Below are positions 27,038-37,816 of a stretch of DNA of 64,000 nt, one piece after another (position 1 is the first letter of the stretch; each line of letters begins with the position of its first letter). Below the pieces are notes generated by a model. The model saw nothing but the letters and a program-made list of their open reading frames with translations, was not told where the DNA came from and searched no databases. Position numbers and translations under genes: made by a program. The DNA comes from JAJXWB01 sp046349085 (GTDB taxonomy: Bacteria > Pseudomonadota > Alphaproteobacteria > Rhizobiales > Beijerinckiaceae). The stretch covers positions 186,001 to 250,000 of the forward strand of contig JAXMDA010000003.1 of assembly GCA_046349085.1 (NCBI GenBank), given 5' to 3'.

Positions 27038-28464
27038 GATTGTTCCTCGTTCGCTTCCGTCGCGCCATCGGGGCGTCGGCGCCAGTCCAGTTTCTTCCGC
27101 AAGCTGACGACCGTGCCGACGATGACGATGGTCGGGCCGCGCAATCCGGCCGTCCTCGCCTTGGCCGCCAGATCGGCCAGCGTGCCGACAATGACGCGCT
27201 GGTTGGGACGCGTGCCGTTGTCGACGATCGCCGCCGGCAGGTCCGGCGCCGCGCCATGCGCGACGAACGCCGCCGTCAGCTCCTCTATATGGTTCAGGCC
27301 CATGTAGACGGCCACCGTCTGATCGGGCCGGACCACCGTTCCCCAATCGAGATCGATCGGCCCGTGCTTGCTGTGCGCGGTGACGAATACGCACGCCTGC
27401 GCATGGTCGCGATGGGTCAGCGGGATGCCGGAATAGGCCGAACAGCCGACCGCCGCCGTAACGCCGGGGCAGACCTGGAAGGGAATGCGGTTTTCCGCCA
27501 GCCGTTCGATCTCCTCGCCGCCACGCCCGAACACGAACGGGTCGCCGCCCTTCAGGCGCAGCACACGCTTGCCTTCCCGCGCGAGGCGGATCAGCAGATC
27601 GCCGATCTCGTCCTGCGGCACCGGATGATCCTTGGGACGCTTGCCGACGTAGATGCGCTCGGCTTCGCGACGCGCCAGACCGACGATCGCCGGATCCACG
27701 AGCCGGTCGTAGAGCACGACATCCGCCTTCTGCATCAGGCGCAGCGCGCGAAAAGTGAGCAGGTCCGGGTCCCCCGGCCCTGCGCCGACCAGATAAACCT
27801 CGCCTTGCTGTTCGCTGCTTTCGCCGGCTGCCGCGTGATCGATGTCTGCAGCGAGAGCCTGGATAGCGCGCGTCTCGTCGCCCGCCAGCACCATCTCGCC
27901 AATCGGTCCGTCGAGCGTACGCTCCCAGAACCGACGACGCGCCGTCATGTCGGAAATCGCCGCGTTCACGTGCGCGCGCGTTTCGCGGACGAAATCCGCC
28001 AGGCGGCCGTACGAACCCGGGATCGTGGCTTCGAGCCTGGCCTTCAGCATCCGCCCCAGGATCGGCGATGCGCCGCCGGTCGAGATCGCCACGACCAGTG
28101 GACTGCGGTCAACGATGGACGGCAGGACGAAATCGCAGAGATCTGGCCGCGTCGCGACATTGACAAGGGCGCCGGCGTCCTTGGCGATCTGATGCGCGCG
28201 CTCGTCCTGCATCTTGTCGTCGGTCGCGATCACGCAAACCGCAACTCCCTCGAGTTCCGCAGACTTGTGCGGCCACCGCGCGATCCGCTCGAAGGCGAAG
28301 CTTTCCGCGACGGGCGTGAATTCCTCCGAAAAGCTCGGCGCAAAGACGGTGACCTGCGCGCCGGCGCGCAGCAGAAGCTCGGCGCGCCGCGCCGCCGCGA
28401 GCCCGCCGCCGATCACGGCCGCCCACTTGCCCTTGATGGCGAGGAAGATCGGCAGGTGCTCCAT
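27034..28464 (-). CDS. cysG: Siroheme synthase CysG
   Basis: A 476-residue bifunctional protein. Residues 1-150 form the precorrin-2 dehydrogenase/sirohydrochlorin ferrochelatase domain (LPIFLAIKGKWAAVIGGG, then VIATDDKM and FVLPSIVDRSPLVVAISTGG). Residues about 215-460 are the SAM-dependent uroporphyrinogen III methyltransferase (VYLVGAGPGDPDLLT, RLKGGDPFVFGRGGEE). It makes the siroheme cofactor needed by DsrAB. The ATG at 28464 has an AAAGGA site upstream. It lies 32 bp after dsrN, whose product amidates siroheme, so the cofactor pathway is grouped at the distal end of the dsr operon. Confidence 0.93.
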   Translation of the reverse strand: MEHLPIFLAIKGKWAAVIGGGLAAARRAELLLRAGAQVTVFAPSFSEEFTPVAESFAFERIARWPHKSAELEGVAVCVIATDDKMQDERAHQIAKDAGALVNVATRPDLCDFVLPSIVDRSPLVVAISTGGASPILGRMLKARLEATIPGSYGRLADFVRETRAHVNAAISDMTARRRFWERTLDGPIGEMVLAGDETRAIQALAADIDHAAAGESSEQQGEVYLVGAGPGDPDLLTFRALRLMQKADVVLYDRLVDPAIVGLARREAERIYVGKRPKDHPVPQDEIGDLLIRLAREGKRVLRLKGGDPFVFGRGGEEIERLAENRIPFQVCPGVTAAVGCSAYSGIPLTHRDHAQACVFVTAHSKHGPIDLDWGTVVRPDQTVAVYMGLNHIEELTAAFVAHGAAPDLPAAIVDNGTRPNQRVIVGTLADLAAKARTAGLRGPTIVIVGTVVSLRKKLDWRRRPDGATEANEEQS

Positions 28465-28496
28465 TCGATTTCTGTCGTCCTTTCCAGCGCGCCGCT

Positions 28497-29867
28497 TCAG
28501 GCGGCCCGCGAAGTCCGACGGCGCGCGCGCACGAAGGCCGCGAACCGCTGCGCCCACCTGTTGCGCGACGTATCCCGGAAATGAGTGAAACCTGCAACAA
28601 GATTGCCGACGACGATGCCGTCATGCGCGCCGTCGATCCCATAGCCGCGCTTCACGCGAAAGGCGAAGCGCGCCTGCGGATCGACCTTCTCGAGCGCGGC
28701 GTAGTGAAATTCATGCGCGGCGATCGTCGCCCCCGCGGCCGGCCAGGGCGCATCCGCCGTCTCTTCGACCACGACGAGCCCCCTGCCCTGCGGCCGCGCG
28801 TGCATGATCGCGTCGGCGGGCACGGCGCCGACCATATCGAACGTCCGGCCGCGCCAGGCGAGCGAACGGCAGAGGTACATGAGGCCGCCGCATTCGGCGT
28901 AGGCCGGCAGGCCTGCGGCAAGCGCGCGGGCAATCTCGGCGCGCAGCGGCGCATTGGCGGACAGCGCCTCGGCCTGGGTTTCCGGAAAGCCGCCGCCGAT
29001 GAACAGCCCGTCGCAAGCGGGCAGACGCTGATCGCGCAGCGTATCGAAGAACACGAGCCGCGCTCCGGCGCGCTCCAGCGCTTCGAGATCGTCGGCGTAA
29101 TAGAAGCCGAACGCCGCATCGCGCGCGATCGCAATCGTGATGTCGAACGGCGGCGGCGGCGCGAGCGGCGCAGGTTGGGGAAGCGGCGTGTCGTCCGCGA
29201 CCGCCAGCAGCCGGTGGAGATCGACGCCCTTGCCGACGACATCGGCAAGATGGGCGATGATTGCGTCAAGCCTTTCGCATTCGGCCGGCGTGGCGAGACC
29301 AAGATGACGCTCTTCGACCGCCGGCGCCGCGTCCCGTCCGATCACGCCGAGGATCGGCATGTCGCAATAGGTCTCGATCGCCTGACGAAGCTTCGTTTCC
29401 TGCCGCGCCGCGCCGACCTTGTTGAGAATGACGCCGACGATGCGCACATGCGGATCGAAGGCGCGAAACCCCATCAGCATCGGCGCGACGCCGCGCGTCA
29501 TGCCGAGCGTGTCGACAACCAACGCCACCGGCGACTGCGTCAATCGCGCCAGCGCGGCGCTGGAATCGCGGCCGTCGGTCGCGACGCCGTCGTGCAAGCC
29601 CTTGTTGCCCTCGATCAGCGCCACGTCGGCGCCCAGCGACTTGCTCGCGACCATCCCGGCGATCTCGTCGCGCTCCTGCGTATTGAAATCGAGATTGTAG
29701 CAAGGCCGCCCGCTCGCATGAGCGAGCCACATCGGGTCGATATAGTCAGGGCCCTTCTTGAAGGTCTGCACTGCCAGCCCGCGCGCGGCGAGCGCCGCGC
29801 CGAGACCGACGGAGATCATCGTCTTGCCAGATGACTTGTGCAGGGCCGAGACGAACAGACGGCGCAT
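28497..29867 (-). CDS. dsrN: Siroheme amidase DsrN (cobyrinate a,c-diamide synthase family)
   Basis: A 456-residue protein. The N-terminal ATPase domain begins FVSALHKSSGKTMISVGLG with TFKKGPDYIDPMW. The C-terminal class I glutamine amidotransferase domain has the catalytic Cys326 in AYAECGGLMYL and the distal His in AAHEFHYAAL. By family it would be CobB/CbiA, but the position after dsrP in a dsr operon identifies it as DsrN, which converts siroheme to the siro(haem)amide form used by DsrAB. No other cobalamin genes are nearby. Confidence 0.9.
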   Translation of the reverse strand: MRRLFVSALHKSSGKTMISVGLGAALAARGLAVQTFKKGPDYIDPMWLAHASGRPCYNLDFNTQERDEIAGMVASKSLGADVALIEGNKGLHDGVATDGRDSSAALARLTQSPVALVVDTLGMTRGVAPMLMGFRAFDPHVRIVGVILNKVGAARQETKLRQAIETYCDMPILGVIGRDAAPAVEERHLGLATPAECERLDAIIAHLADVVGKGVDLHRLLAVADDTPLPQPAPLAPPPPFDITIAIARDAAFGFYYADDLEALERAGARLVFFDTLRDQRLPACDGLFIGGGFPETQAEALSANAPLRAEIARALAAGLPAYAECGGLMYLCRSLAWRGRTFDMVGAVPADAIMHARPQGRGLVVVEETADAPWPAAGATIAAHEFHYAALEKVDPQARFAFRVKRGYGIDGAHDGIVVGNLVAGFTHFRDTSRNRWAQRFAAFVRARRRTSRAA

Positions 29868-29923
29868 GGATCAGGCCGCGTGCACGGGCGGGTTGCGGTC
29901 GCGCATCAGAAGCATGGCGAGCC

Positions 29924-31123
29924 CTACGCTTTCTCGGCCTGCGCCTGCGGCAGGAAGGGCAGCAGGCGCAACGCCGCGGCCGTCAGCAGCATGGCGATCG
30001 AAATTCCGCTGATCCCCAGAAGCGCCTCTGGCAGGGATGGAATATAGCGCGCAACCGCGCCGTCCGCGAATGAGCTGGAAACCTCGTAGCCCGGGAATAT
30101 CTTCAGCGGGAACGCCTGGCCGCCGATGATGATCACATAGATCTGCGCCAGCCCGCCCATCAGGAACAGCGTCGAAATCAGCGTCAGACCGCGTCGGCCG
30201 CCGTCGAAACCGGGAACGGCGAGAAGTCCGAGCGGCAGCAGCGTGCCCAGCAGCATCTGCCCGCCCCAGAAAAGCAGCGTGTAGATTCCGCCGTCGCGCA
30301 GGACGAAGAGTTCCGCCTCGACGTGCGCGGTCGAATAGAGTCGCGTCAAATGCTGCACAAGGGTGAGGAACAGCGTCGCCAGCGCGAAGATCGCGAGCAG
30401 GCCGCGGAACTTGCCGATCATCTCCGCCGTCATCAGTTCGGCGCGCGTTTCGCTGCTCATCATGATTAGAACGAGCACCGTGAAGGCGAGGCCGTAAAGG
30501 AAGGAGGATGCGATGAACAATGGCGCCATGATCGCGGCGTCGTAGAGCTCGCGCGCGATCAGAAAACCGAAGATCGAACCCGTGCCGGTGGTCAGGATCA
30601 GGCGCCAGACGAAGGCGAGCCAGCCGATCGCCTTGCCAAGCGTCGCGTTCTCGGACGCGCGCCGGTCCATCATGGCGAAGAGATAGGCCGCCACGATCGC
30701 GATGAAGCCCGTATAGAGATAGATGTTCCAGGCGAAGATCGATTTGAAATTGTGCTTGAGGATCGCGACGATCAGCCGTTCCGGCCGCCCGAGATCGAGC
30801 ACGAGCACGGCGAGGCCGCCCGCGAGCAGCGCAATAGCGAGGATGCCCGACAGCCGCGCATAGGGCTTGTAGGCCAGCCGGTTGAACACGGACGACACGG
30901 ACGCGACATTCAGCGCGCCGGACGCCGAGACGATCAGAAAGACCGCGAATACGTGCGGCAGGCCCCAGACGACCTGATTGTTCATGCCGGTGACGATGTG
31001 GCCGTGCTCTTCCATGTAGAGCGCAGCGCCGAGACCGAGCGCGACGAGCAGCGCATGCAGGGCGATAAGCCCCCAGAAGCCGGAGCTGTGTTCGTCGAGC
31101 GTCTGAAATTTCACCTTGGCCAT
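29924..31123 (-). CDS. dsrP: DsrP, integral membrane subunit of the DsrMKJOP complex
   Basis: A 399-residue NrfD/PsrC-like protein with about ten membrane spans. Characteristic segments are WGLPHVFAVFLIVSASGALN, LDLGRPERLIVAILKHNFKS and WGGQMLLGTLLPLGLL. The start at 31123 is chosen over an upstream extension that overlaps dsrO. It exchanges electrons between the quinone pool and the periplasmic DsrJ/DsrO pair. Confidence 0.92.
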   Translation of the reverse strand: MAKVKFQTLDEHSSGFWGLIALHALLVALGLGAALYMEEHGHIVTGMNNQVVWGLPHVFAVFLIVSASGALNVASVSSVFNRLAYKPYARLSGILAIALLAGGLAVLVLDLGRPERLIVAILKHNFKSIFAWNIYLYTGFIAIVAAYLFAMMDRRASENATLGKAIGWLAFVWRLILTTGTGSIFGFLIARELYDAAIMAPLFIASSFLYGLAFTVLVLIMMSSETRAELMTAEMIGKFRGLLAIFALATLFLTLVQHLTRLYSTAHVEAELFVLRDGGIYTLLFWGGQMLLGTLLPLGLLAVPGFDGGRRGLTLISTLFLMGGLAQIYVIIIGGQAFPLKIFPGYEVSSSFADGAVARYIPSLPEALLGISGISIAMLLTAAALRLLPFLPQAQAEKA

Positions 31124-31136
31124 AGCCTGTCGCCCG

Positions 31137-31883
31137 TCACAGATTGCGGTAGCGCACGCCCGGATCGAGACCGAGGTCGGCGCGGATTTGCGCGGTCGCC
31201 CCGGCCGCAAGCGCCTTCGAGACATCGCTGCCGGGATCGTTGAGATCGCCGAATGTCATGGCGGCGCCGGCCTTGGCCGCGCAGGCTTCGACGCAGGCCG
31301 GAATCCGGCCGGCGTCGACGCGTGTGACGCAGAATGTGCAGCTTTCCACCGTGCCTTTGCCGCGCGGCGCCTGCGTCTTCTGGTCGTCGTGCTCCTCGTG
31401 CACGAAGGAGCGCGCCTTGTACGGGCAGGCCATCATGCAATAGCGGCATCCGATGCATATGTGCTTGTCGACCAGCACGATGCCGTCGGCGCGCTTGAAT
31501 GAAGCGCCGGTCGGACAGACGTCGACGCAGGGCGGGCTCGCGCAGTGTTGGCACATGGCCGGCGCTTCCCGCTTTGCGCCCGTGCGCGGATCGCGCAGCG
31601 TCACTTTGCGGATCCATTGCGCATCGGTCTCGGAATGGCCGGTCGATCTCCAGCCGTTCTCGTCGCTACAGGCCGACACGCACTTGTCGCAGCCGGACGG
31701 ACACTTGTTGAGGTCGATCAGCAGGCCCCAGCGCTTCTTCGAAGACGCGGCCGCATCAGCTTCCGCCATGCCGAATGCGTAGAGGGTCACGCCCGGCGCG
31801 ATTGTCGTCGCGGCGAGTCCGACCGCGCCCTTGAGCAGCGCGCGGCGCTCCGGCCCGGCGACGTGAGTTTCGGCCTCGCTCAT
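31137..31883 (-). CDS. dsrO: DsrO, periplasmic iron-sulfur subunit
   Basis: A 248-residue ferredoxin-like protein starting at 31883 and overlapping the stop of dsrJ (ATGA). The N-terminus has a twin-arginine motif (ERRALLKGAVGLA) indicating Tat export of the folded protein. The cysteine clusters CPSGCDKCVSAC, CQHCASPPCVDVCPTG, CIGCRYCMMACPYK and CTFC...CVEAC could bind several [4Fe-4S] centres. It relays electrons between DsrJ and DsrP on the periplasmic face. Confidence 0.93.
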   Translation of the reverse strand: MSEAETHVAGPERRALLKGAVGLAATTIAPGVTLYAFGMAEADAAASSKKRWGLLIDLNKCPSGCDKCVSACSDENGWRSTGHSETDAQWIRKVTLRDPRTGAKREAPAMCQHCASPPCVDVCPTGASFKRADGIVLVDKHICIGCRYCMMACPYKARSFVHEEHDDQKTQAPRGKGTVESCTFCVTRVDAGRIPACVEACAAKAGAAMTFGDLNDPGSDVSKALAAGATAQIRADLGLDPGVRYRNL

Positions 31884-32347
31884 CTCTTCATCTCCGCGAG
31901 ATGCGCAGCCAACGCCGAAAGCGCCGGATCGCCGGCGTTCGCCGCCTTCGCCTTTTCGTCCGGCCGCGAGGCGTGGCACTCGAAGCAATCTATCCGCACC
32001 GCCGCGTACGAATGGCAGGTGCGGCAGAAGTGCTTTGGATCCGAATAGGCGACGGGCTTTCCTTCCGCGCCTTTCACAGCGTGGCAGCTCACGCAATTCG
32101 CGAGGCTGAATTGCTTGGCGCGGACGCCGTCATGCATGGTCTCGTCGCGCTGGTGCAGCAGCGTCTTCATGTGGTTGCGCCGCATGAACTCGGTGTCGGC
32201 GACACATTTTTCCGCCGCTGCGGGTTTGGCCGGCTGCGGCGTGGGCGTGCGGCCGGCGTCCGCGGCCTCCGCTCGCGCAAGGCCGAAAGCGGCGCCGAAC
32301 GCGACCAGCGCGACAAGCAGCAGACGACGCAGCGGGACGTGAGCCAT
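31880..32347 (-). CDS. dsrJ: DsrJ, periplasmic triheme cytochrome c
   Basis: A 155-residue protein with an N-terminal hydrophobic signal or anchor (residues 6-29). There are three heme-binding motifs: C85VSCH, C108RTCH and C121FECH. Cys48 in EKCVADTEF is in the position of the unusual cysteine heme ligand reported for Allochromatium DsrJ. It lies 3 bp after dsrL and overlaps dsrO. Confidence 0.93.
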   Translation of the reverse strand: MAHVPLRRLLLVALVAFGAAFGLARAEAADAGRTPTPQPAKPAAAEKCVADTEFMRRNHMKTLLHQRDETMHDGVRAKQFSLANCVSCHAVKGAEGKPVAYSDPKHFCRTCHSYAAVRIDCFECHASRPDEKAKAANAGDPALSALAAHLAEMKR

Positions 32348-32350
32348 CGC

Positions 32351-34306
32351 CTATTCCCCGAGCCCCATCTGGATATAGCCTGTTGGGCAGACGTCGGCGC
32401 AGATGTGGCAACCGATACATCTTGTGTAGTCGGTGTAGACGTAGCGCCCGACCGCGCGCTCCTTTTTCGGCACGCGGGCGACTGCTGTCTGCGGGCAGTA
32501 GATCACGCAATTGTCGCATTCGAAGCACAGGCCGCAGCTCATGCAGCGCTCGCCTTCCTTCCTCGCCTGCGCCTCCGTCAGCCGGACCATGCGTTCCTCG
32601 AAGTCGCCGATCACCTTGTCGGCGTGGACATGGCGCTCCTGGCGCCTGTTGCGCTCGACAAAGTTGAAATGCCCCTTGAACAGGTCCTTGTGCGGGATGA
32701 TCTGCGTGGCCGAACGATCCTCGTAATTGTGGATCGCGAATTTCGCCGAGGACGTGCCGCGCGTCTGCGTATGATCGTAGGGGGCTGGCTCGAGGTCGCG
32801 GGCTTGCAGCTCCTCCAGCAGATTGAACTGATGGACATCGACCCTCGGGCGCTTGTCCTCCAGGGCGCCGGCAAGGAAGTGATCCATCGTCTCGGCCGCC
32901 ACGCGACCGTGACCGATGGCGGTGGTCAGCAGATGCGGCCGCACCACGTCGCCGCCGGCAAAATGCTTGTCGAGCTTGCGCACCTTGTAGACGCCGTCGA
33001 TGGCGACGCCTCCGCGCCCGCCGTCGAGTTTCTCGAGGCCCTGCGACAGGTCGGCCATCTGGCCGATGGCGGAAATCACCATGTCGCATTCGATCTCGTA
33101 TTCCGTGCCGTCGATCGGCTGCGGCACGGTTCCTTTCATCGTGCACTTGCACATGCGCAGCGCGCGCGCGCGGCCGTCTTCCCCCTTGACAACCTCGAGC
33201 GGCATTACGGCGCCCTGAATTTCGACGCCTTCGCGCTTGGCGTCCTCGCGCTCGTGCTCCGCCGCCGTCATCTGCTCGATCGGGAACAGCGACGTCAGCA
33301 CGATTTCGGCACCCTCGCGACGCAGCGTATCGGCGACGTCATGCGCGGTGTATCCGAAGGTGGAGGCGTCCCGCACGTCATGCCGATGGCTGGCGCTGAT
33401 ATGGCCGAGGCGACGCGCGACCGAGGCGACGTCGATCGACGTGTCGCCGCCGCCGACGACGACGATCTTCCTCGCCGTCGAAAACACCCAGCCGCGATTG
33501 AACGCGTCGAGAAACTCGACGCCGGTGATGCAATTGTCGGCGTCGGCGCCCGGCACCGGCAGCGGACGGCCGGACTGCGCGCCGATCCCCCAGAAGATGG
33601 CGTCGTAGTCGCGTTCGAGCTCCTCGACGGTCACGTCCTTGCCGACGCGAACGCCGGTGCGCGCGGTCACGCCGTCGAGCGCGACAATGCGGCCGATCTC
33701 CGCGTCTAGCATTTCGCGAGGGGTGCGATACCCGGGAATGCCGAAGCGCATCATGCCGCCGAGCTGCTCATGCATCTCGAAGATCGTGACGGCATGCCCC
33801 TTCATCCGCAGGAAATACGCGGCCGCAAGGCCGGCCGGCCCGCCGCCGATGACGGCGACCGACTTGCCGCTCGGCGCGGGGGGCGCGGGCAGACTCGTCT
33901 TGTTCTCGATCGCCCAGTCGCCGACATATTGCTCGACCGCATTTATGCCGACGAAGTCGTCGAGCTCGTTGCGGTTGCAGCCGTCCTCGCACGGCGCAGG
34001 GCACACGCGGCCCATCGTCGCCGGGAAGGGATTGGCCGAGACCATGCGCTCGAATGCGTATTGTTGCCACGGCATTCCGGCGACCGGCGGCTTGTCCATG
34101 CCGCGGGCGATCTGCAGCCAGCCGCGGATGTCGTGGCCCGACGGACACCCGCCCTGACATGGCGGCGTGCGATGCACGTAGGTCGGGCACTTGTAGGACT
34201 TGTCGGCCTGGAAGATCTTGGACGTCAGGTCCGTCCAGTTCCACATGCTGTCGCCATTCTTGAAGCGGCGATGCGTCGGCTTGGTGTTGGGGCTCTGGTC
34301 GTTCAT
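32351..34306 (-). CDS. dsrL: DsrL, NAD(P)H/ferredoxin-type flavoprotein partner of DsrAB
   Basis: A 651-residue glutamate-synthase-small-subunit-like oxidoreductase. It has an N-terminal cysteine-rich Fe-S domain (CPTYVHRTPPCQGGCPSGHD, later CPAPCEDGC), an FAD site VIGGGPAGLAAAY, a nucleotide-binding site VVVGGGDTSIDVASVARRLG, and a C-terminal two-cluster ferredoxin domain (CMSCGLCFECDNC and CIGCHICADVCPTG). DsrL accepts electrons from DsrAB in sulfur oxidisers. Its presence with dsrEFH marks the operon as oxidative. It lies 10 bp after dsrK. Confidence 0.95.
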   Translation of the reverse strand: MNDQSPNTKPTHRRFKNGDSMWNWTDLTSKIFQADKSYKCPTYVHRTPPCQGGCPSGHDIRGWLQIARGMDKPPVAGMPWQQYAFERMVSANPFPATMGRVCPAPCEDGCNRNELDDFVGINAVEQYVGDWAIENKTSLPAPPAPSGKSVAVIGGGPAGLAAAYFLRMKGHAVTIFEMHEQLGGMMRFGIPGYRTPREMLDAEIGRIVALDGVTARTGVRVGKDVTVEELERDYDAIFWGIGAQSGRPLPVPGADADNCITGVEFLDAFNRGWVFSTARKIVVVGGGDTSIDVASVARRLGHISASHRHDVRDASTFGYTAHDVADTLRREGAEIVLTSLFPIEQMTAAEHEREDAKREGVEIQGAVMPLEVVKGEDGRARALRMCKCTMKGTVPQPIDGTEYEIECDMVISAIGQMADLSQGLEKLDGGRGGVAIDGVYKVRKLDKHFAGGDVVRPHLLTTAIGHGRVAAETMDHFLAGALEDKRPRVDVHQFNLLEELQARDLEPAPYDHTQTRGTSSAKFAIHNYEDRSATQIIPHKDLFKGHFNFVERNRRQERHVHADKVIGDFEERMVRLTEAQARKEGERCMSCGLCFECDNCVIYCPQTAVARVPKKERAVGRYVYTDYTRCIGCHICADVCPTGYIQMGLGE

Positions 34307-34316
34307 CGCCGTCTCC

Positions 34317-35873
<1,557 letters not shown>

Positions 35874-35883
35874 GCGTCTCTCC

Positions 35884-36612
35884 TCACGCCTTGGCTTGCG
35901 GCTTCAACAGACCGCGCGGCGCGTAGCGGCGTTCGCGCGAATCGTCGGCCTGGTTGCGCGTCGGGCTGAAGAACACGCCCGGCGCGTGCAGCAGCTTCGA
36001 AAACGGGAAGATGATCATCAGCGCCAGCACCAGCGTCAGATGGACGATGAGATTGGCGTCGGCCGGCAGCGGCTTCCAGTCGAAATACATGAGGCCAAGG
36101 AAGAACGCCTTGACCGCGACGATGTCGGTATGAGCGACAAACTTCATGCTGAGACCGCTGACACCGATCATCGCCAGCAGCGCAAGCATCAGATGATCCG
36201 ACGGGCCGCTGATGTAGCGGATGCGCTCGACGAGGAAGCGGCGGCCCCACAGCGCGAGAAGACCCGCCACCATCGAGAAGGCGGCCAGCACGCCGATCGG
36301 CTGCATGATCGCGACGATCTCGGGAACCGGCTGCAGGAAGTAGCGCAGGTGGCGGAACAGCACGACCGCGAGCGAGACGTGGAAGATCCAGCCAAACGCC
36401 CAGGTCCATTTGTTCGACTTGAACAGGCTTTCGAACAGCGCGACCTCGCGCGCCATGCGCCAGGCCACGCCGCTGCGCGTGATGGGCGCCGGCGTCGTGG
36501 GAATCTTCAGAGGCGCGGGCGTCTTCGCGTAGAGCCGAATGCGCAAGGCCAGCCCCAAAACGAGGATGGCCGTCGCCAGATAGAACAGGACCGCGAAGAT
36601 CGCCGTAAGCAT
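35884..36612 (-). CDS. dsrM: DsrM, heme b membrane subunit
   Basis: A 242-residue NarI-like protein with five predicted membrane helices, including FHVSLAVVLFRHLRYFLQPV and DHLMLALLAMIGVSGL, whose histidines are candidate heme b ligands. With DsrK it forms the quinone-linked module of the DsrMKJOP complex. It follows dsrC after 76 bp. Confidence 0.92.
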   Translation of the reverse strand: MLTAIFAVLFYLATAILVLGLALRIRLYAKTPAPLKIPTTPAPITRSGVAWRMAREVALFESLFKSNKWTWAFGWIFHVSLAVVLFRHLRYFLQPVPEIVAIMQPIGVLAAFSMVAGLLALWGRRFLVERIRYISGPSDHLMLALLAMIGVSGLSMKFVAHTDIVAVKAFFLGLMYFDWKPLPADANLIVHLTLVLALMIIFPFSKLLHAPGVFFSPTRNQADDSRERRYAPRGLLKPQAKA

Positions 36613-36688
36613 GAGTCCTCCCTCGGCCGCGGGCTTGTCGCCTCCCGTCGGCCGGCTTTCGCGCTTGATGACGCCAAACGACGCGGCG

Positions 36689-37033
36689 TCAGACGCAGCC
36701 GGTCGGCTTCGGCAGGCCGGCGATCTTGCACGCCTGCTTGGCCGGGCCGTACGGGAAGAGAGCGTAGAGCGCCTTCTGGTCGCCCTTCTCCTTGCCGAAC
36801 TTCTTGGTCATTTCCTTCACGAGAATGCGGACCGCCGGCGCGATCTGATATTCCTCGTAATATTCGCGCAGGAAGTTGACGACTTCCCAGTGGTCGGGCG
36901 TCATCTCGATCTGCTCGCTCTTGGCGATGAGATCGGCAAGTTCCGGCGTCCACTGGCCGATATCCTTGAGGTAGCCCTCTTCGTCGTGTTCGGCGACGAG
37001 ACCATTGATCTCGTAGGCGGTCATCGTGCTCAT
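36689..37033 (-). CDS. dsrC: DsrC, canonical two-cysteine sulfur carrier
   Basis: A 114-residue protein with the complete C-terminal arm ACKIAGLPKPTGCV. Cys102 and Cys113, 11 residues apart, are the pair that forms the intramolecular disulfide and the DsrC trisulfide substrate or product of DsrAB. The central helix TPDHWEVVNFLREYYEEYQI is typical. An AGGAGG site precedes the ATG. It is one of three DsrC-family proteins in the window and the only one with both redox cysteines. Confidence 0.97.
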   Translation of the reverse strand: MSTMTAYEINGLVAEHDEEGYLKDIGQWTPELADLIAKSEQIEMTPDHWEVVNFLREYYEEYQIAPAVRILVKEMTKKFGKEKGDQKALYALFPYGPAKQACKIAGLPKPTGCV

Positions 37034-37079
37034 TCTGGTCCTCCTGCTCTAATTCCGTTTCGACGGCCCAAGCCGGGCC

Positions 37080-37388
37080 TTACAACCATGCGCAGACGCG
37101 CTTCTTCTCCGCGGTCAGGTCGACAAAGCCCGCGTAGTCGACGAGTTTCACCCCTTCCAGCACATCTTCCGGCTTCATGCCCCGGGCGGCCAGGTCCGGT
37201 CCCAGCGCGTAGATAGCGCAGGACGAGAGTTTGGCGGCGAGCGCGGGCGCGAATGTCGTGCCCTTGCGCGCGCCCACCACGCCGTCCTCGATCATGAGGA
37301 TGGCGTCGCCCGCGCTCGCGTGCGCCAGGCAGGTCGCGAATGAATTGCGATCGAACGGCGACTTGTTGATCGTGTGAAGCGTTCCCAT
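37080..37388 (-). CDS. dsrH: DsrH, sulfurtransferase subunit
   Basis: A 102-residue TusB/DsrH-family protein. Cys20 in NSFATCLAH is at the position of the conserved DsrH cysteine. It forms the DsrE2F2H2 complex that passes sulfane sulfur to DsrC. It lies 7 bp after dsrF. Confidence 0.93.
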   Translation of the reverse strand: MGTLHTINKSPFDRNSFATCLAHASAGDAILMIEDGVVGARKGTTFAPALAAKLSSCAIYALGPDLAARGMKPEDVLEGVKLVDYAGFVDLTAEKKRVCAWL

Positions 37389-37395
37389 CGCGCCC

Positions 37396-37809
37396 TCAGA
37401 AACTCAGGATGACATCGTGGGCCGCGATCAGCGCGGCCATTTCGGAACGATCGACGAAGAACAGCGAGGGCTTTTCGGCGTAGTCGTCGTCTTCGTCTTC
37501 ATAGGTAATGGGCATCAGGTCGTCGACGGCCAGCCCTCGTTCGGCGAGCGATTCCTTCTCGACATAGAGCTTGCGCACCTCGTAGTCGCCGAGCGCGCGA
37601 TAGGTCTTGGAGAAATTCTTCATGCCGACGCCGGCCGTGTCCTGATTGGCCATCAACTGGTAGACGCCGTCGTCGATGAAGGCGAGGCTCACGTCCTGCT
37701 CGAAAGCCGCTCCGATGAGCACCACCTCGAGCGATTCGAGCGCATAGATCGACCCGTAGGGCGCCTTGCGGTTGACGTAGAGAAACTTCTTCCTGTTGTT
37801 GTCAGACAT
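37396..37809 (-). CDS. dsrF: DsrF, sulfurtransferase subunit
   Basis: A 137-residue DsrE/DsrF-fold protein (KFLYVNRKAPYGSIYALESL, then AFIDDGVYQLM). It contains no active-site cysteine, as is usual for DsrF/TusC. It lies 7 bp after dsrE and 7 bp before dsrH. Confidence 0.92.
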   Translation of the reverse strand: MSDNNRKKFLYVNRKAPYGSIYALESLEVVLIGAAFEQDVSLAFIDDGVYQLMANQDTAGVGMKNFSKTYRALGDYEVRKLYVEKESLAERGLAVDDLMPITYEDEDDDYAEKPSLFFVDRSEMAALIAAHDVILSF

Positions 37810-37816
37810 GTCGCCC

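Noticed and set aside
28497..29867. Cobalamin biosynthesis gene cobB
   Set aside because: The family is shared, but there are no other cobalamin genes and the place after dsrP identifies DsrN.
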